This document shows, piece after piece, positions 1 to 8,243 of a DNA stretch of 50,085 bases. The notes under the pieces are model-generated. The model saw only the letters and a program-made list of their open reading frames with translations. It was not told where the DNA came from and did no database searches. The translations under genes were made by a program, and so were the position numbers. Source of the DNA: Nocardioidaceae bacterium. Its GTDB lineage: Bacteria > Actinomycetota > Actinomycetes > Propionibacteriales > Nocardioidaceae. The first letter of the stretch is position 1. The number at the start of each line of letters is the position of its first letter. The DNA is taken from the NCBI GenBank assembly GCA_030447805.1, contig JAUJOE010000001.1, positions 104,554 to 154,638 of the forward strand, given 5' to 3'.

Positions 1-44
1 TTGTCAGACTCCATTCGGTCCCCAGGTCGACCAGGTTCTGACAA
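1..44. repeat. TTGTCAGA...TCTGACAA inverted repeat, copy A
   Basis: TTGTCAGA (1-8) is the exact inverse complement of TCTGACAA (37-44), enclosing 28 bases. The right half, ending GGTTCTGACAACTC, closely matches the right half of the hairpin at 43399-43440. It resembles an intergenic terminator or small palindromic repeat, which casts doubt on the TTG at base 1 as a start codon. Confidence 0.5.
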
Positions 45-1350
45 CTCGCGGGCCGCCAACGCTGGGGTCAGGCGGCTGGTGGCCGTGACGTTCATCGCGC
101 TCATTGTTGGCGCGCTCATCGGCTCGGTGCTGGGCGCGACCCCCGCCGCTGAGCAGCACGAGCCCGTTGCCGGCGGGCGCGCGGACGTTGTCGCCGACAC
201 CGACCGAGCCAGCGCCGCCCGCGCCGCCTTGGCTCGCGCTGCGCTGCAACAGCAAGAGCATGCGCTGCGTGCTGGCCGCCTACGCGCGTACCTGCGCACA
301 TGGGACTCCCGGCTGGCGACGTCGCAGCGCAGGGGAGCCACTGTCTACGCCAATCTGCAAGCCCTCGGTGCTGCCGTGCACAGCACCCGCTATGTCGAAG
401 CCGAGATCGGCGGACTGCCACTGCAGCAGCAGCGGCGGCTCGGCGGTGCGTCGTGGACAGCTGATGTCGAGCTGTCCTGGCGGCTGCCCGACTTCGACGA
501 GCAGGACGCCCTCACCACGCTGACCTACACGTTCGTTCGGCGCGGGGAGACGGCGTACGTCGTCGAGGTCGAACCCGCCACCGGGGCCAGGCGTCCGGTG
601 TGGCTGCTCGGCCCACTCGTCGTACGTCGAAGCGAGCGGACACTGGTGGCGGCGACCACGCTTGCGCAAGCCGTTCGCCTCGACCGGTTGCTTCGGGAGG
701 CCGCGGACGACGTGGCGTCGGTTGTCTCCGACTGGCGTGGAGGGCTGGTGGCCTACGTCCCGGCCTCCGTTGAGCAGTTTGAGTCCGTGCTGGCCGCGAC
801 CCCCGGCGCCTACGACGGCATCGCCGCGGTCACCACCACGGTTGATGGCTCGCCACGGGTCGACGCGCCGGTGGCCATCGCGGTCAACCCGGCCGTCTTC
901 GGCAAGATCGGGCCGGTAGGCGCCCAGGTGGTCATCACGCACGAGTCGACGCATGTGGCAACAGACGTCGCCGCCGTGCAGGTCCCGCTCTGGGTGGCCG
1001 AGGGCTTCGCGGACCATGTAGCCGTCGGGTCTGTCGACGTACCGCTGTCGGTGTCGGCCGGGGCGGTGATCCGCGACATCCGGCGGAACGGGCTGCCGCG
1101 TGCCTTGCCGTCCGACGCCGCCTTCATGTCGGCGCACGGCAACCTCGAGGTGTACTACGAACAGGCCCGGCTGGCGGTCGACCTGATCGCCAAGAGGTAC
1201 GGCGAAGCCCGGTTGCTCGCGTTCTACGAACGCGCCGTCGCCGCGCCGCACCAGGTCGGCACCGCGCTTCGTGCGGAGTTGGGCACCACCCGTGCGGAGC
1301 TGACCGGCCAATGGCGCCGCTACCTCAAAGCCATCGCCAGTGCGGCGTAG
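1..1350 (+). CDS. Membrane-anchored peptidase-MA-like zinc metallopeptidase
   Basis: Probable membrane-anchored zinc metallopeptidase facing outside the cell. The frame encodes 449 residues with one hydrophobic segment at about residues 27-46, an Ala-rich helical stretch, and a gluzincin signature: HESTH at residues 314-318 (two zinc-binding His and the catalytic Glu) followed by WVAEGFADH with a third ligand candidate, Glu334. This spacing fits the peptidase MA-like family; the substrate cannot be read from the sequence. Its last codons overlap the start of the M48 peptidase gene by 11 bases, so the two are probably co-transcribed. The start is uncertain: the frame is open from the first base, and the TTG there lies inside an inverted repeat (1-44) that looks intergenic. 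GTG at 79 or 85, or a start outside the window, are alternatives. Confidence 0.75.
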   Translation: MSDSIRSPGRPGSDNSRAANAGVRRLVAVTFIALIVGALIGSVLGATPAAEQHEPVAGGRADVVADTDRASAARAALARAALQQQEHALRAGRLRAYLRTWDSRLATSQRRGATVYANLQALGAAVHSTRYVEAEIGGLPLQQQRRLGGASWTADVELSWRLPDFDEQDALTTLTYTFVRRGETAYVVEVEPATGARRPVWLLGPLVVRRSERTLVAATTLAQAVRLDRLLREAADDVASVVSDWRGGLVAYVPASVEQFESVLAATPGAYDGIAAVTTTVDGSPRVDAPVAIAVNPAVFGKIGPVGAQVVITHESTHVATDVAAVQVPLWVAEGFADHVAVGSVDVPLSVSAGAVIRDIRRNGLPRALPSDAAFMSAHGNLEVYYEQARLAVDLIAKRYGEARLLAFYERAVAAPHQVGTALRAELGTTRAELTGQWRRYLKAIASAA

Positions 1351-2620
1351 GCCGGGATCGCTGCTGGCTGCCTACGTCGCCGCGGCGGCACTGGCGGCGA
1401 TCTTCCTGGCCCTGGTGTGGACCCTCACCCCCTGGCAGCCGCTGCCCGACGCGACCATCGAGCCGGCGCCGGTGGAGCGGTACTTCACCCCCCAGCAAAT
1501 CGCGCGCTCGGAGGCGTTCCACGACGCGATCAAGTGGCCGTCGTGGCTGGCGCTCGCGGTCGGGATCGCCGTACCTGTCGTCATCGGGTTTAGCCCGCTG
1601 GGCCGACGCCTAGCGGTTGCAATCCGGGGAAGGGCCAATCGGTGGCCGGCGCAGGTGGCGGCGATCACCACGATGGTGCTGGGCACGCAGTGGTTGGCGA
1701 CGCTTCCGCTCCGCGCTTGGGGGCACGCGGTGTCGACGTCGTACGGATTGTCGACCCAGTCGTGGGCTGGCTGGCTGGCCGATGCGGGCAAGTCGCTGGC
1801 GGTAGCGGTCGTGCTCACCGCTCTTGCACTCGTGCTGTTGGTGGGGTTCGCGCGCCGCTTCCCAGCTACCTGGTTCGCCCCTGCTGGTCTGGCTGCCGCG
1901 GCGCTGGTGGTGGTGTTGTCGTTCGCCTATCCGGTTGTGTTCGAGCCGCTGTTCAACCGGTTCACCCCCATGCACGAGAAAAACAGTGCCCTGCAGACGA
2001 GGCTGCTGGCGCTGGCCGCCCGCGACCACGTCGAGGTGACCGAGGTCTTGGTCGCCGATGCGTCGCGACGTACCACTGCGGTGAACGCCTACGTCTCCGG
2101 CTTCGGCGCGTCCAAGCGCATCGTCGTCTACGACACGTTGCTCGCCTCGGCCGCTGCCGACGAGGTCGCCTTGGTGGTGGCCCACGAGCTCGGGCACGCC
2201 GCTGAGGACGACGTGCTCGTCGGCACTTTGGAGGGGGCGGTCGGCGCCGCGTTCGGGGTCACCGGGCTGTTCTTGCTGCTTCGCCGGCCGGTCGTACGCC
2301 GGCTGGCCGGCACCGACGATGCTGGCAACCCCGCCGTGGTGCCGGTCGTGCTTGCCCTGGTGACGGTCGGCAGCTTCTTGGCGCTGCCGCTGCAGAACAC
2401 GGTCAGCCGGCACGTCGAGGCCCGCGCCGACGTGCACGCCCTCGACCTGACCCGTGACCCGCCGACGTTCATCGCCGCCCAGCAACGCCTGTCGGTCACC
2501 AACCTGACCCATCTGGAGCCGAACGACGTGCTCGCCTTCTGGTTCACCACCCACCCCGCGCCGCTGGAGCGGATCGGTCTGGCCGAACAATGGCAGCGCC
2601 GGTACGACGGGCCGCCGTGA
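1340..2620 (+). CDS. M48 family (Ste24/CAAX-type) integral membrane metallopeptidase
   Basis: A 426-residue integral membrane zinc endopeptidase of family M48, the family of Ste24/CAAX prenyl proteases and HtpX. Several hydrophobic segments precede the catalytic motif AHELGH (His282, Glu283, His286). A later RHVEARAD segment supplies the expected downstream Glu ligand, and another hydrophobic pair lies between them. The N-terminal half contains FTPQQ and YPVVFEPLFNRFTP, the latter typical of Ste24-like enzymes just before the catalytic domain. Likely role: cleavage of membrane-associated proteins inside or at the cytoplasmic membrane; actinobacteria have no CAAX pathway, so the substrate is unknown. 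The GTG start at 1340 overlaps the end of the preceding peptidase, and the stop overlaps the next gene (GTGA), indicating a translationally coupled three-gene operon. Confidence 0.88.
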   Translation: MRRRPGSLLAAYVAAAALAAIFLALVWTLTPWQPLPDATIEPAPVERYFTPQQIARSEAFHDAIKWPSWLALAVGIAVPVVIGFSPLGRRLAVAIRGRANRWPAQVAAITTMVLGTQWLATLPLRAWGHAVSTSYGLSTQSWAGWLADAGKSLAVAVVLTALALVLLVGFARRFPATWFAPAGLAAAALVVVLSFAYPVVFEPLFNRFTPMHEKNSALQTRLLALAARDHVEVTEVLVADASRRTTAVNAYVSGFGASKRIVVYDTLLASAAADEVALVVAHELGHAAEDDVLVGTLEGAVGAAFGVTGLFLLLRRPVVRRLAGTDDAGNPAVVPVVLALVTVGSFLALPLQNTVSRHVEARADVHALDLTRDPPTFIAAQQRLSVTNLTHLEPNDVLAFWFTTHPAPLERIGLAEQWQRRYDGPP

Positions 2621-3747
2621 CCGGCAAAGTGCTGGTCGTCACCAACGACTTCCCGCCTCGCCGAGGCGGCATCGAGTCGTTCGTCGCGTCACTGTGCGCG
2701 GGCCTGCCTAGTGAGCGGCTGGTCGTCTACACCGCGACGATGCCCGGTGCTCCCGCCGTCGACGCGACGCTGGACTACCCGGTGGTTCGCGACCGTAGCC
2801 GGACGCTGCTGCCAACGCCTCGGGTGGCTGATGCTGTCCGAGAGGTCGCCAAGCAGCACGGGTGCGACCGGGCGGTGTTCGGGGCGGCCGCGCCCCTGGG
2901 ACTGCTCGCGCGCACCCTCCGCGGCAGCGGCGTACGCCGGATGGTGGGCCTCACTCACGGTCACGAGGTCTGGTGGTCGAAGACTCCGGCGACCCGGCAA
3001 CTGCTGCGCCGGATCGGCGACGACGTCGACGTGCTGACCTATGTGAGTGACTACTGCCGCCGTGAGATCGCGGGCGCGTTGAGCGCTCCGGCGGCGCAGC
3101 GGATGGTTCGGTTGTCACCGGGCGTCGATGTCGCGCGGTTTCGGCCCGGCATGGACGGCACCCCCGTACGTCGGTCAGCCGGGATCGCAGCGGCGCGACC
3201 CGTCGTACTGTCGGCATCGCGGCTGGTGGCCCGCAAGGGGCAGGACGTGCTGCTGCGCGCCTGGCCACACGTGCTGCGACAGGCACCCGAAGCGGCGCTG
3301 CTGATCGTGGGCAACGGTCCAGCTGAGCGGCGGCTCCGCCGGTTGGCGTGGCGGCTGGGCGTCGAGGGATCGGTGACCTTCGTGCCGGGGGCCGCCTGGG
3401 AGCAGATGCCGGCCGTCTACGCCGCCGCCGATGTCTTCGCGCTACCGTGCCGCACCCGGCTCGGTGGCCTCGAACCCGAGGCGCTGGGCATCGTGTTCCT
3501 GGAGGCGGCTGCGTCGGGCCTGCCCGTCGTCGTTGGCGCGTCGGGTGGGGCACCGGAGACGGTGGTCGACGCCGCGACGGGGTACGTCGTCGACCCGAAG
3601 GATCCCGGCCAGGTCGCGGAGCGCATCGCGAGGCTGCTTGGCTCACCCGGCACCGCTGAGCGGATGGGCGCTGCCGGCCGAGCTCGGGTGGTTGCGCAGT
3701 GGTCGGCCGCACGGGCCGTCGACAGGTTGCGGCACCTGCTGGGCTGA
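2617..3747 (+). CDS. pimB: GT4 glycosyltransferase, PimB-like mannosyltransferase
   Basis: GT-B fold glycosyltransferase of family GT4, best matching PimB', the GDP-mannose-dependent mannosyltransferase that adds the second mannose to phosphatidylinositol mannoside at the inner membrane face. Visible features are the N-terminal VVTNDFPPRRGGIESFV acceptor-side loop, SRLVARKGQD at the start of the nucleotide-sugar domain, and the donor-binding E-x7-E motif in EPEALGIVFLEAAASGLPVV. GTG at 2617 is preferred as start because it forms a GTGA overlap with the M48 stop; an in-frame ATG at 2590 would add nine residues. About 376 residues, the normal length. The following SRPBCC gene also follows the order seen near mycobacterial pimB'. 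Substrate assignment is by family and context, not proven. Confidence 0.8.
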   Translation: MTGKVLVVTNDFPPRRGGIESFVASLCAGLPSERLVVYTATMPGAPAVDATLDYPVVRDRSRTLLPTPRVADAVREVAKQHGCDRAVFGAAAPLGLLARTLRGSGVRRMVGLTHGHEVWWSKTPATRQLLRRIGDDVDVLTYVSDYCRREIAGALSAPAAQRMVRLSPGVDVARFRPGMDGTPVRRSAGIAAARPVVLSASRLVARKGQDVLLRAWPHVLRQAPEAALLIVGNGPAERRLRRLAWRLGVEGSVTFVPGAAWEQMPAVYAAADVFALPCRTRLGGLEPEALGIVFLEAAASGLPVVVGASGGAPETVVDAATGYVVDPKDPGQVAERIARLLGSPGTAERMGAAGRARVVAQWSAARAVDRLRHLLG

Positions 3748-3846
3748 GCAGTTGTCGCAGCAGGCGTGGGTGCACCGAGGAGGCGCTGACGCAGCCGGTA
3801 GTGTCGCTCCGATAAATCGCAGACCCCGCGCCAATCAGGAAGGGCC

Positions 3847-4285
3847 ATGGCCGACCAGACGACCTCCAGCATCCGGATCGCCGCCGACCGGGCCGCCGTC
3901 ATGTCCGTCATCGCCGACTTCGAGAGCTACCCGGTTTGGGCGAAAGGCGTGAAGTCGGCTGAGGTGGTCAGCAACAGGTGCGGACGGCCGCGCCTACGAA
4001 GTCGCCTTCGTCCTCGACGCCGCGCCGATAAAGGACGAATACACGCTTCGCTACGACTGGGACGGCGACACCTCGGTCACCTGGTCGCTGGTCGAGGCGA
4101 AGATGCTGAAAGCCCTCGAAGGCGCTTACTACTTGTCCGCCAGGGGCGATTCAACCGATGTGACCTACCAGCTGTCTGCCGACTTGAGCATCCCGATGAT
4201 CGGGATGCTCAAGCACAAGGCCGAGAAGGTCGTGATCGACAGCGCGCTGAAGGGTCTCAAGGCGCGCGTCGAGTCCCAAGCCTGA
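3847..4285 (+). CDS. SRPBCC (polyketide cyclase/START-like) protein, frameshifted
   Basis: Small START/SRPBCC-fold protein, about 145 residues once repaired, of the type found near pimB' in actinobacteria (Rv2185c-like). The first frame gives MADQTTSSIRIAADRAAVMS and SYPVWAKGVKSAEVV. The fold then continues one frame over with YEVAFVLDAAPIKDEYTLRY, SVTWSLVEAKMLKALEGAYY, and a C-terminal helix ending KGLKARVESQA. One extra A near 3972 (AGCAACAGGT where AGCACAGGT would keep frame) explains the shift. The family binds hydrophobic ligands in a helix-grip cavity; the ligand is unknown. Because of the frameshift the upstream frame runs on into the kinase gene, giving a false fusion frame. A probable ribosome site (AGGAAGGGCC) precedes ATG 3847. 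Confidence 0.75.
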
Positions 4286-4335
4286 CCCGGCGCTCGTCCA
4301 CCACCCTGCAAGAAGATCGACCTGCGAGGACTGAC

Positions 4336-5277
4336 ATGGCCTTGACTGTCGGAGTCGACGTCGGCGGTACCAAGATCGCTGCCGGCGTCGTGTCAGAGAC
4401 CGGCGAGATCCTCGAACGGCAGCGCCGCGTCACACCGGCCCGCGATCCGCGAGCCACGTGTGAGGTGATCGTTGCGCTGGTGCACGACCTGCTGTCGCGC
4501 CACGATGTGGCGGCCGTCGGTGTCGGTGCCGCCGGGTACGTCGACGCCGACCGGTCCACCGTCTTGTTCGCGCCCAACCTCGCCTGGCGCGACGAGCCGC
4601 TGCGGGCGGCTGTCGAGGCAGCGGTCGGAGTCCGGGTCGTGGTGGAGAACGACGCGAACGCGGCCGCCTGGGGAGAGTTCCGGTTCGGGGCTGCTGCTGA
4701 CGTCGACGACTTGCTCATGGTTGCGGTCGGCACGGGGATTGGCGGCGGGGTTGTGCTCGACGGTCAGCTGTTTCGTGGCCACTTCGGCGTCGCCGCGGAG
4801 TTCGGGCACATGCGGGCGGTGCCGGGCGGTCACGTCTGCGGTTGCGGGAACTACGGGTGCTGGGAGCAGTACGCCAGCGGTACGGCGCTGGTCAGGTCGG
4901 TGCGCGAGGTGGCCGCCAAGGGGTCACCGCTTGCGGAAGGGATCTTGAACCTGGCCGGTGGGGATCCGGCGGCGATCACCGGGCAGATGATCACCACGGC
5001 CGCGGCAGCAGGGGACCGGCTCGCGGTCGAGTCCTTCGAGGACCTTGGCCGCTGGCTCGGCGAGGGACTTGCCGACCTCGTGTCCGCGTTCGATCCGGGC
5101 GTCATCGTGATCGGTGGCGGCGTCTCGGAAGCCGGTGAGCTGCTCCTCGGCCCGGCGCGCGCGGCGTTCGGCCGCCAGCTGGCGGGGCGCGGCCACCGTC
5201 CCGAGCCACAGCTGCGGCTGGCGCAGCTGGCGAACACCGCGGGGATGATTGGCGTCGCGGACCTGGCCCGGAACTGA
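4336..5277 (+). CDS. ROK family sugar kinase (glucokinase)
   Basis: Intact 313-residue ROK kinase, most likely a glucokinase phosphorylating glucose at O6 for glycolysis in the cytoplasm. The N-terminal phosphate-binding loop GVDVGGTKIAAGVV, the NDANAAAWGEF segment with the catalytic-region Asp, GTGIGGGVVLDG, and the ROK zinc motif CGCGNYGCWEQ are all present in order, followed by PGVIVIGGGVSEAGEL. The start is ATG 4336, inside a longer frame that begins in the preceding SRPBCC gene only because of a frameshift there. It lies 50 bases after the SRPBCC gene on the same strand. ATP versus polyphosphate use cannot be decided from these motifs. Confidence 0.88.
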   Translation: MALTVGVDVGGTKIAAGVVSETGEILERQRRVTPARDPRATCEVIVALVHDLLSRHDVAAVGVGAAGYVDADRSTVLFAPNLAWRDEPLRAAVEAAVGVRVVVENDANAAAWGEFRFGAAADVDDLLMVAVGTGIGGGVVLDGQLFRGHFGVAAEFGHMRAVPGGHVCGCGNYGCWEQYASGTALVRSVREVAAKGSPLAEGILNLAGGDPAAITGQMITTAAAAGDRLAVESFEDLGRWLGEGLADLVSAFDPGVIVIGGGVSEAGELLLGPARAAFGRQLAGRGHRPEPQLRLAQLANTAGMIGVADLARN

Positions 5278-5293
5278 CTACCAGCGCCATCAG

Positions 5294-6063
5294 ATGCCTT
5301 CGGTCCGCGTGGTGACGTACAACATCGCCGGTGCGCGGCACCGGTCGCCGCTGGCAGACGTGGTCCGGGCGGTCGCACCCGACGTACTCGTCGTCAATGA
5401 GACGCCGAAGCTGCCGCTCGTGTGGCGATGGCAGTGCGCCCGGCTTGCCGCTGAGTGGGGCCTGACGCGGGCAGCAGGCGGTCGAGACGCCGGTAGCAAC
5501 ATGATCTGCGTCTCCTCGCGGGTGCGGGTGCTCGCCACCTCTGTGCGTCGACTCAGCCAGCCGCTGTTCGCTCCGCGCCGGGGCATCGTCGCGCCCAGTG
5601 CGCAGTGGACGGCGTGCAGTTCGGGGTCATGGGAGTTCACCTGTCGCTGTCCGGCGCGCGGCGACCGGCCGAGGCTCAGCAAGCGGTGCTGGCGGCTGAC
5701 GAGTTGCGCGGGCCGGTGGTCGTATGCGGCGACCTCAACGAGCCGCCGGGTCGACCGGCGTGGCGGGTGCTGCACGCGGCCGGTTTCGTCGACCTAGGCG
5801 ACGACGCGGAGATGACGTTCACCTCGACGAACCCGGTCAAGCGCATCGACGCCGTCCTCGTTCGCGACGTTGCCGTCAGCTCGTACGGCGTACCAGACGT
5901 TGACGCCGAACTCTTGCGGGCCGCCAGTGACCACCGTCCGGTGCAAGCCGTAATCGACCTGCCTGAGCATCCGGCTCAGCCAGCGGCCCGCGCTCGGGAC
6001 ACCAGCGATATGGTCTTAGAGCAGCCTGAGATAGATGCCGGCGCAGGCGGCCGCCGCCAGTAG
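5294..6063 (+). CDS. Endonuclease/exonuclease/phosphatase family protein, frameshifted
   Basis: Metal-dependent hydrolase of the EEP superfamily (nuclease or phosphodiesterase; substrate unknown), about 255 residues if repaired. The N-terminal part (from ATG 5294) shows RVVTYNIAGARH and DVLVVNETPKLP, the metal-binding Asn and Glu. After a one-base loss near 5595-5603 the next frame continues with VDGVQFGVMGVHLSL, VVCGDLNEPPGRPA (catalytic Asp-Asn), and SDHRPVQAVID near the end (the His of the S-D-H motif). All hallmark residues survive, so a sequencing error is more likely than a dead gene. It follows the sugar kinase by 16 bases on the same strand. Its 3' end overlaps, tail to tail, the small membrane protein on the other strand. 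Confidence 0.75.
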
Positions 6064-6327
6064 CACGAGGTAGCCGAGGACGATCCGGGTGTCGCCCAGC
6101 AGGCACTTGGAGCGGGTCAGTCCGGCGCGCCATGCCTTCCAGTAGCCGGTGAACCCGAGGACTGCGAACAACAGCAGCGCCACCGGACCCAGGAGCCATC
6201 CGAGGGCTGCGACCGTAGCGAAGATGCACAGCCTCAGCGGGTCGTAAGGCGTCGAAGCAGCGGGATCGCCATGGTCAGGCGGCCGGATCTCGCTGGAGCG
6301 GCCCGCGCTCGATCCCAACGTCGTCAT
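6016..6327 (-). CDS. Small three-helix membrane protein, last gene of the radical SAM cassette
   Basis: A 103-residue membrane protein with a hydrophilic N-terminus and about three hydrophobic segments, joined by a charged loop FTGYWKAWRAGLTRSKCLLG. It matches no enzyme family I can name. The ATG at 6327 overlaps the stop of the upstream radical SAM gene (ATGA), so it is translationally coupled to that enzyme and probably works with it, for example as a membrane anchor or substrate-presenting partner (inference). Longer reading of the frame upstream is not supported because it would lie inside the radical SAM gene. Function unknown. Confidence 0.75.
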   Translation of the reverse strand: MTTLGSSAGRSSEIRPPDHGDPAASTPYDPLRLCIFATVAALGWLLGPVALLLFAVLGFTGYWKAWRAGLTRSKCLLGDTRIVLGYLVLLAAAACAGIYLRLL

Positions 6328-7883
6328 GACCCGCCTCCCCTCGCGGTCGACAGCCGGCTGCGGCCGAGCGGTGCCCAGGCCTGAACGGCGCAAAACGGCG
6401 CACACTGGTCGGCGCCGGTCGCCTGGTTGACTGTGCCGACGTGCACACAGCACTGGGTGAGCCGCTCCTCGATCATCGTGTGCATGTCCATGAACGGTTT
6501 CACCGTGATCCGCTTGACCCGCTCCCCCAACATCGCGCGGAGCCGCTTTTGCTGACCGGGAAGTTGACCTGCCACGAGTTTGCTCAACGTGGCGACCCCC
6601 AGGTCGCAGTTCTCACAGATGTCCCGCCAGACGCTGCTCATGTTCGGGTGCGACAGCGATGACTGCTCACTCATGAGGTCGAGCAGGGAATTCTTGACGA
6701 TCACCCGCATCTTGGCCGAAGCCTCCTCGTCGGCGAACCGGTTGGCGAGCAGGTCAGGTTCCAGGTCGAGCCACTGCTTGAGCCGGTCGTGGCCGATCAG
6801 CGACGTCAGCGACCGCCAAGTCCCCGAGTCGTCTCGGAGCAGGTAACCGACCGAGCAGCAGTGCGGGTGTGAGCACGGCAGCGCCGTCAGGTCGCGCCAC
6901 GTCACCACGCCGGCGGTCTGCTCCTCCAGCCGTGTCAGCACCCCGGTGTGGGTCAGCCGGTCCAGCGGGTCGATCCCCGCCGAACGGCCCGACCCGAACA
7001 CCGGCTGGACCGTGACCCCGCCGACGTACGGCGTGTCGAGCGCCCGCTTGATGACGAACCCCAGCTCGTCGTCGTTGACGCCCAACGCGGCCGTCATGGT
7101 GAGCGTCGTGAAGACGCCGGCTGCGGAGAGCCGCTGGATCGCCTGATCCTTGAAGCGTCGGATGTCGGCGCCCCGGTGGTGAGTCGAGGCGTGCGCACTC
7201 TCGCCGTCGTACTGAAGGTAGACCTCGACACGCTCGCGATGCCGCGTCAGCAGCGCCAACAGGGCGTCGTCCTGGGCGATCCGCAGCCCGTTGCTGTTGA
7301 CGAGGATCCGGACGATCGGTCGGGCCACCACCTCAGCGATGAGCTGCTCGAGCTGCGGGTAGAGCGTCGGCTCACCGCCCGACAGCATGAGCACGTCGAT
7401 CCGGCCGCCCTCGCGTGACAACCGGGTGTCGATGCTCGAGAGCACCGACTTGAGCGGCGCCACCGACGTGAGCGCAGGCGCCGAGGCGGTGAAGCAAGTC
7501 GGACAGCGCAGATTGCAGTGGTCGGTGATGTCCTCGAGAAGGATGCACGTGTGCTGGGTCTGCATCTCCGGCAGCCCGTCGGCGTACGCCGCGGGTACCG
7601 GCGCGAAGTTGCCCACCACGTCTGGCACATGCGTCTTCGTCGGCGCGGTCCACTGCTCCAGATACTCGAGGATCTCCGCCGACTCGTCGTACAGCGTCCG
7701 CACCAGCCCGTGCCGGCGGCAGCCGCGCTCGAGCCACACGCGCCCGTCCCGCACTGCCAACCAGCCCGACAGCCGCTCCACCTGCTCGAGCGGCCGCTCC
7801 GGCTGCTCCTGATGGCAAGACGGGCAGAACGCGTTGACGTACCGATGCACACGGAAGTCCCGCAGCGGCATGCCCTGAGTCAT
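6324..7883 (-). CDS. Cys-rich radical SAM enzyme, MJ0619/Tes-like
   Basis: A 519-residue radical SAM enzyme. The SAM cluster motif is C123-x3-C127-x2-C130 (DHCNLRCPTC), followed by SGGEPTLYP at 168-176, which binds the SAM amino group. Beyond the core it has a rubredoxin/zinc-knuckle-like N-terminus (C20PSC23 and C55RRH58) and three further cysteine groups: C337/C342/C343, C423/C426 and C478/C479/C494/C498. This pattern of an N-terminal metal knuckle plus extra C-terminal clusters resembles the MJ0619 and tetraether-lipid-synthase (Tes) branch, whose members methylate a cofactor or join lipid chains. Assignment to that branch is by motif layout only. It sits between two small membrane-protein genes and downstream of an Lgt-like gene, overlapping its downstream neighbour by ATGA. 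A membrane-lipid or membrane-cofactor substrate is an inference from context. Confidence 0.82.
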   Translation of the reverse strand: MTQGMPLRDFRVHRYVNAFCPSCHQEQPERPLEQVERLSGWLAVRDGRVWLERGCRRHGLVRTLYDESAEILEYLEQWTAPTKTHVPDVVGNFAPVPAAYADGLPEMQTQHTCILLEDITDHCNLRCPTCFTASAPALTSVAPLKSVLSSIDTRLSREGGRIDVLMLSGGEPTLYPQLEQLIAEVVARPIVRILVNSNGLRIAQDDALLALLTRHRERVEVYLQYDGESAHASTHHRGADIRRFKDQAIQRLSAAGVFTTLTMTAALGVNDDELGFVIKRALDTPYVGGVTVQPVFGSGRSAGIDPLDRLTHTGVLTRLEEQTAGVVTWRDLTALPCSHPHCCSVGYLLRDDSGTWRSLTSLIGHDRLKQWLDLEPDLLANRFADEEASAKMRVIVKNSLLDLMSEQSSLSHPNMSSVWRDICENCDLGVATLSKLVAGQLPGQQKRLRAMLGERVKRITVKPFMDMHTMIEERLTQCCVHVGTVNQATGADQCAPFCAVQAWAPLGRSRLSTARGGGS

Positions 7884-7913
7884 GTCACGATCCGCTCTCC
7901 GTCGCTGTCAGCC

Positions 7914-8243
7914 CTAGTAGGCCTTGTTCAGCCAGTAGATGCACGTGCCCGCGGACGCGACCACTCCCACCGCGAACCCCACCAGCATGCCTACTCCGGT
8001 CCGACGGGTGGATCGCCGGACTGCCAGAACGATGGCGACCACGAGCAGGAGCGGCAACAGAAGCAGGCCGCCTACGGTGGAGCCTTCGGAGAACCGACTG
8101 AGCAGGATCGGGCTGAACGAGGCGACTACGGCACCGCCCAGGCCGAGCACCAGTCCCCAGCCGAACGATCCTCCACCGCCATCGGTCGACCCCTCCACCG
8201 GCTCGCCGACAGGTGGCGGCGGGGGAAAGTGGTGCTCGCTCAC
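7914..8243 (-). CDS. Small membrane protein with proline-rich N-terminus
   Basis: A 109-residue protein: a cytoplasmic-looking N-terminus (MSEHHFPPPPPVGEP) and Gly-rich linker, then about three hydrophobic helices separated by a basic loop (VRRSTRRTG). No known domain recognised. GTG 8243 overlaps the stop of the Lgt-like gene (GTGA), and the radical SAM gene starts 30 bases downstream, so all are likely read as one message. The proline-rich head is common in actinobacterial membrane proteins and gives no function. Confidence 0.72.
   Translation of the reverse strand: MSEHHFPPPPPVGEPVEGSTDGGGGSFGWGLVLGLGGAVVASFSPILLSRFSEGSTVGGLLLLPLLLVVAIVLAVRRSTRRTGVGMLVGFAVGVVASAGTCIYWLNKAY

Noticed and set aside
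3847-5277. A 476-residue open frame joining the SRPBCC protein to the ROK kinase
   Set aside because: The middle has no protein character and the true SRPBCC C-terminus continues in another frame; one extra base explains the false fusion.
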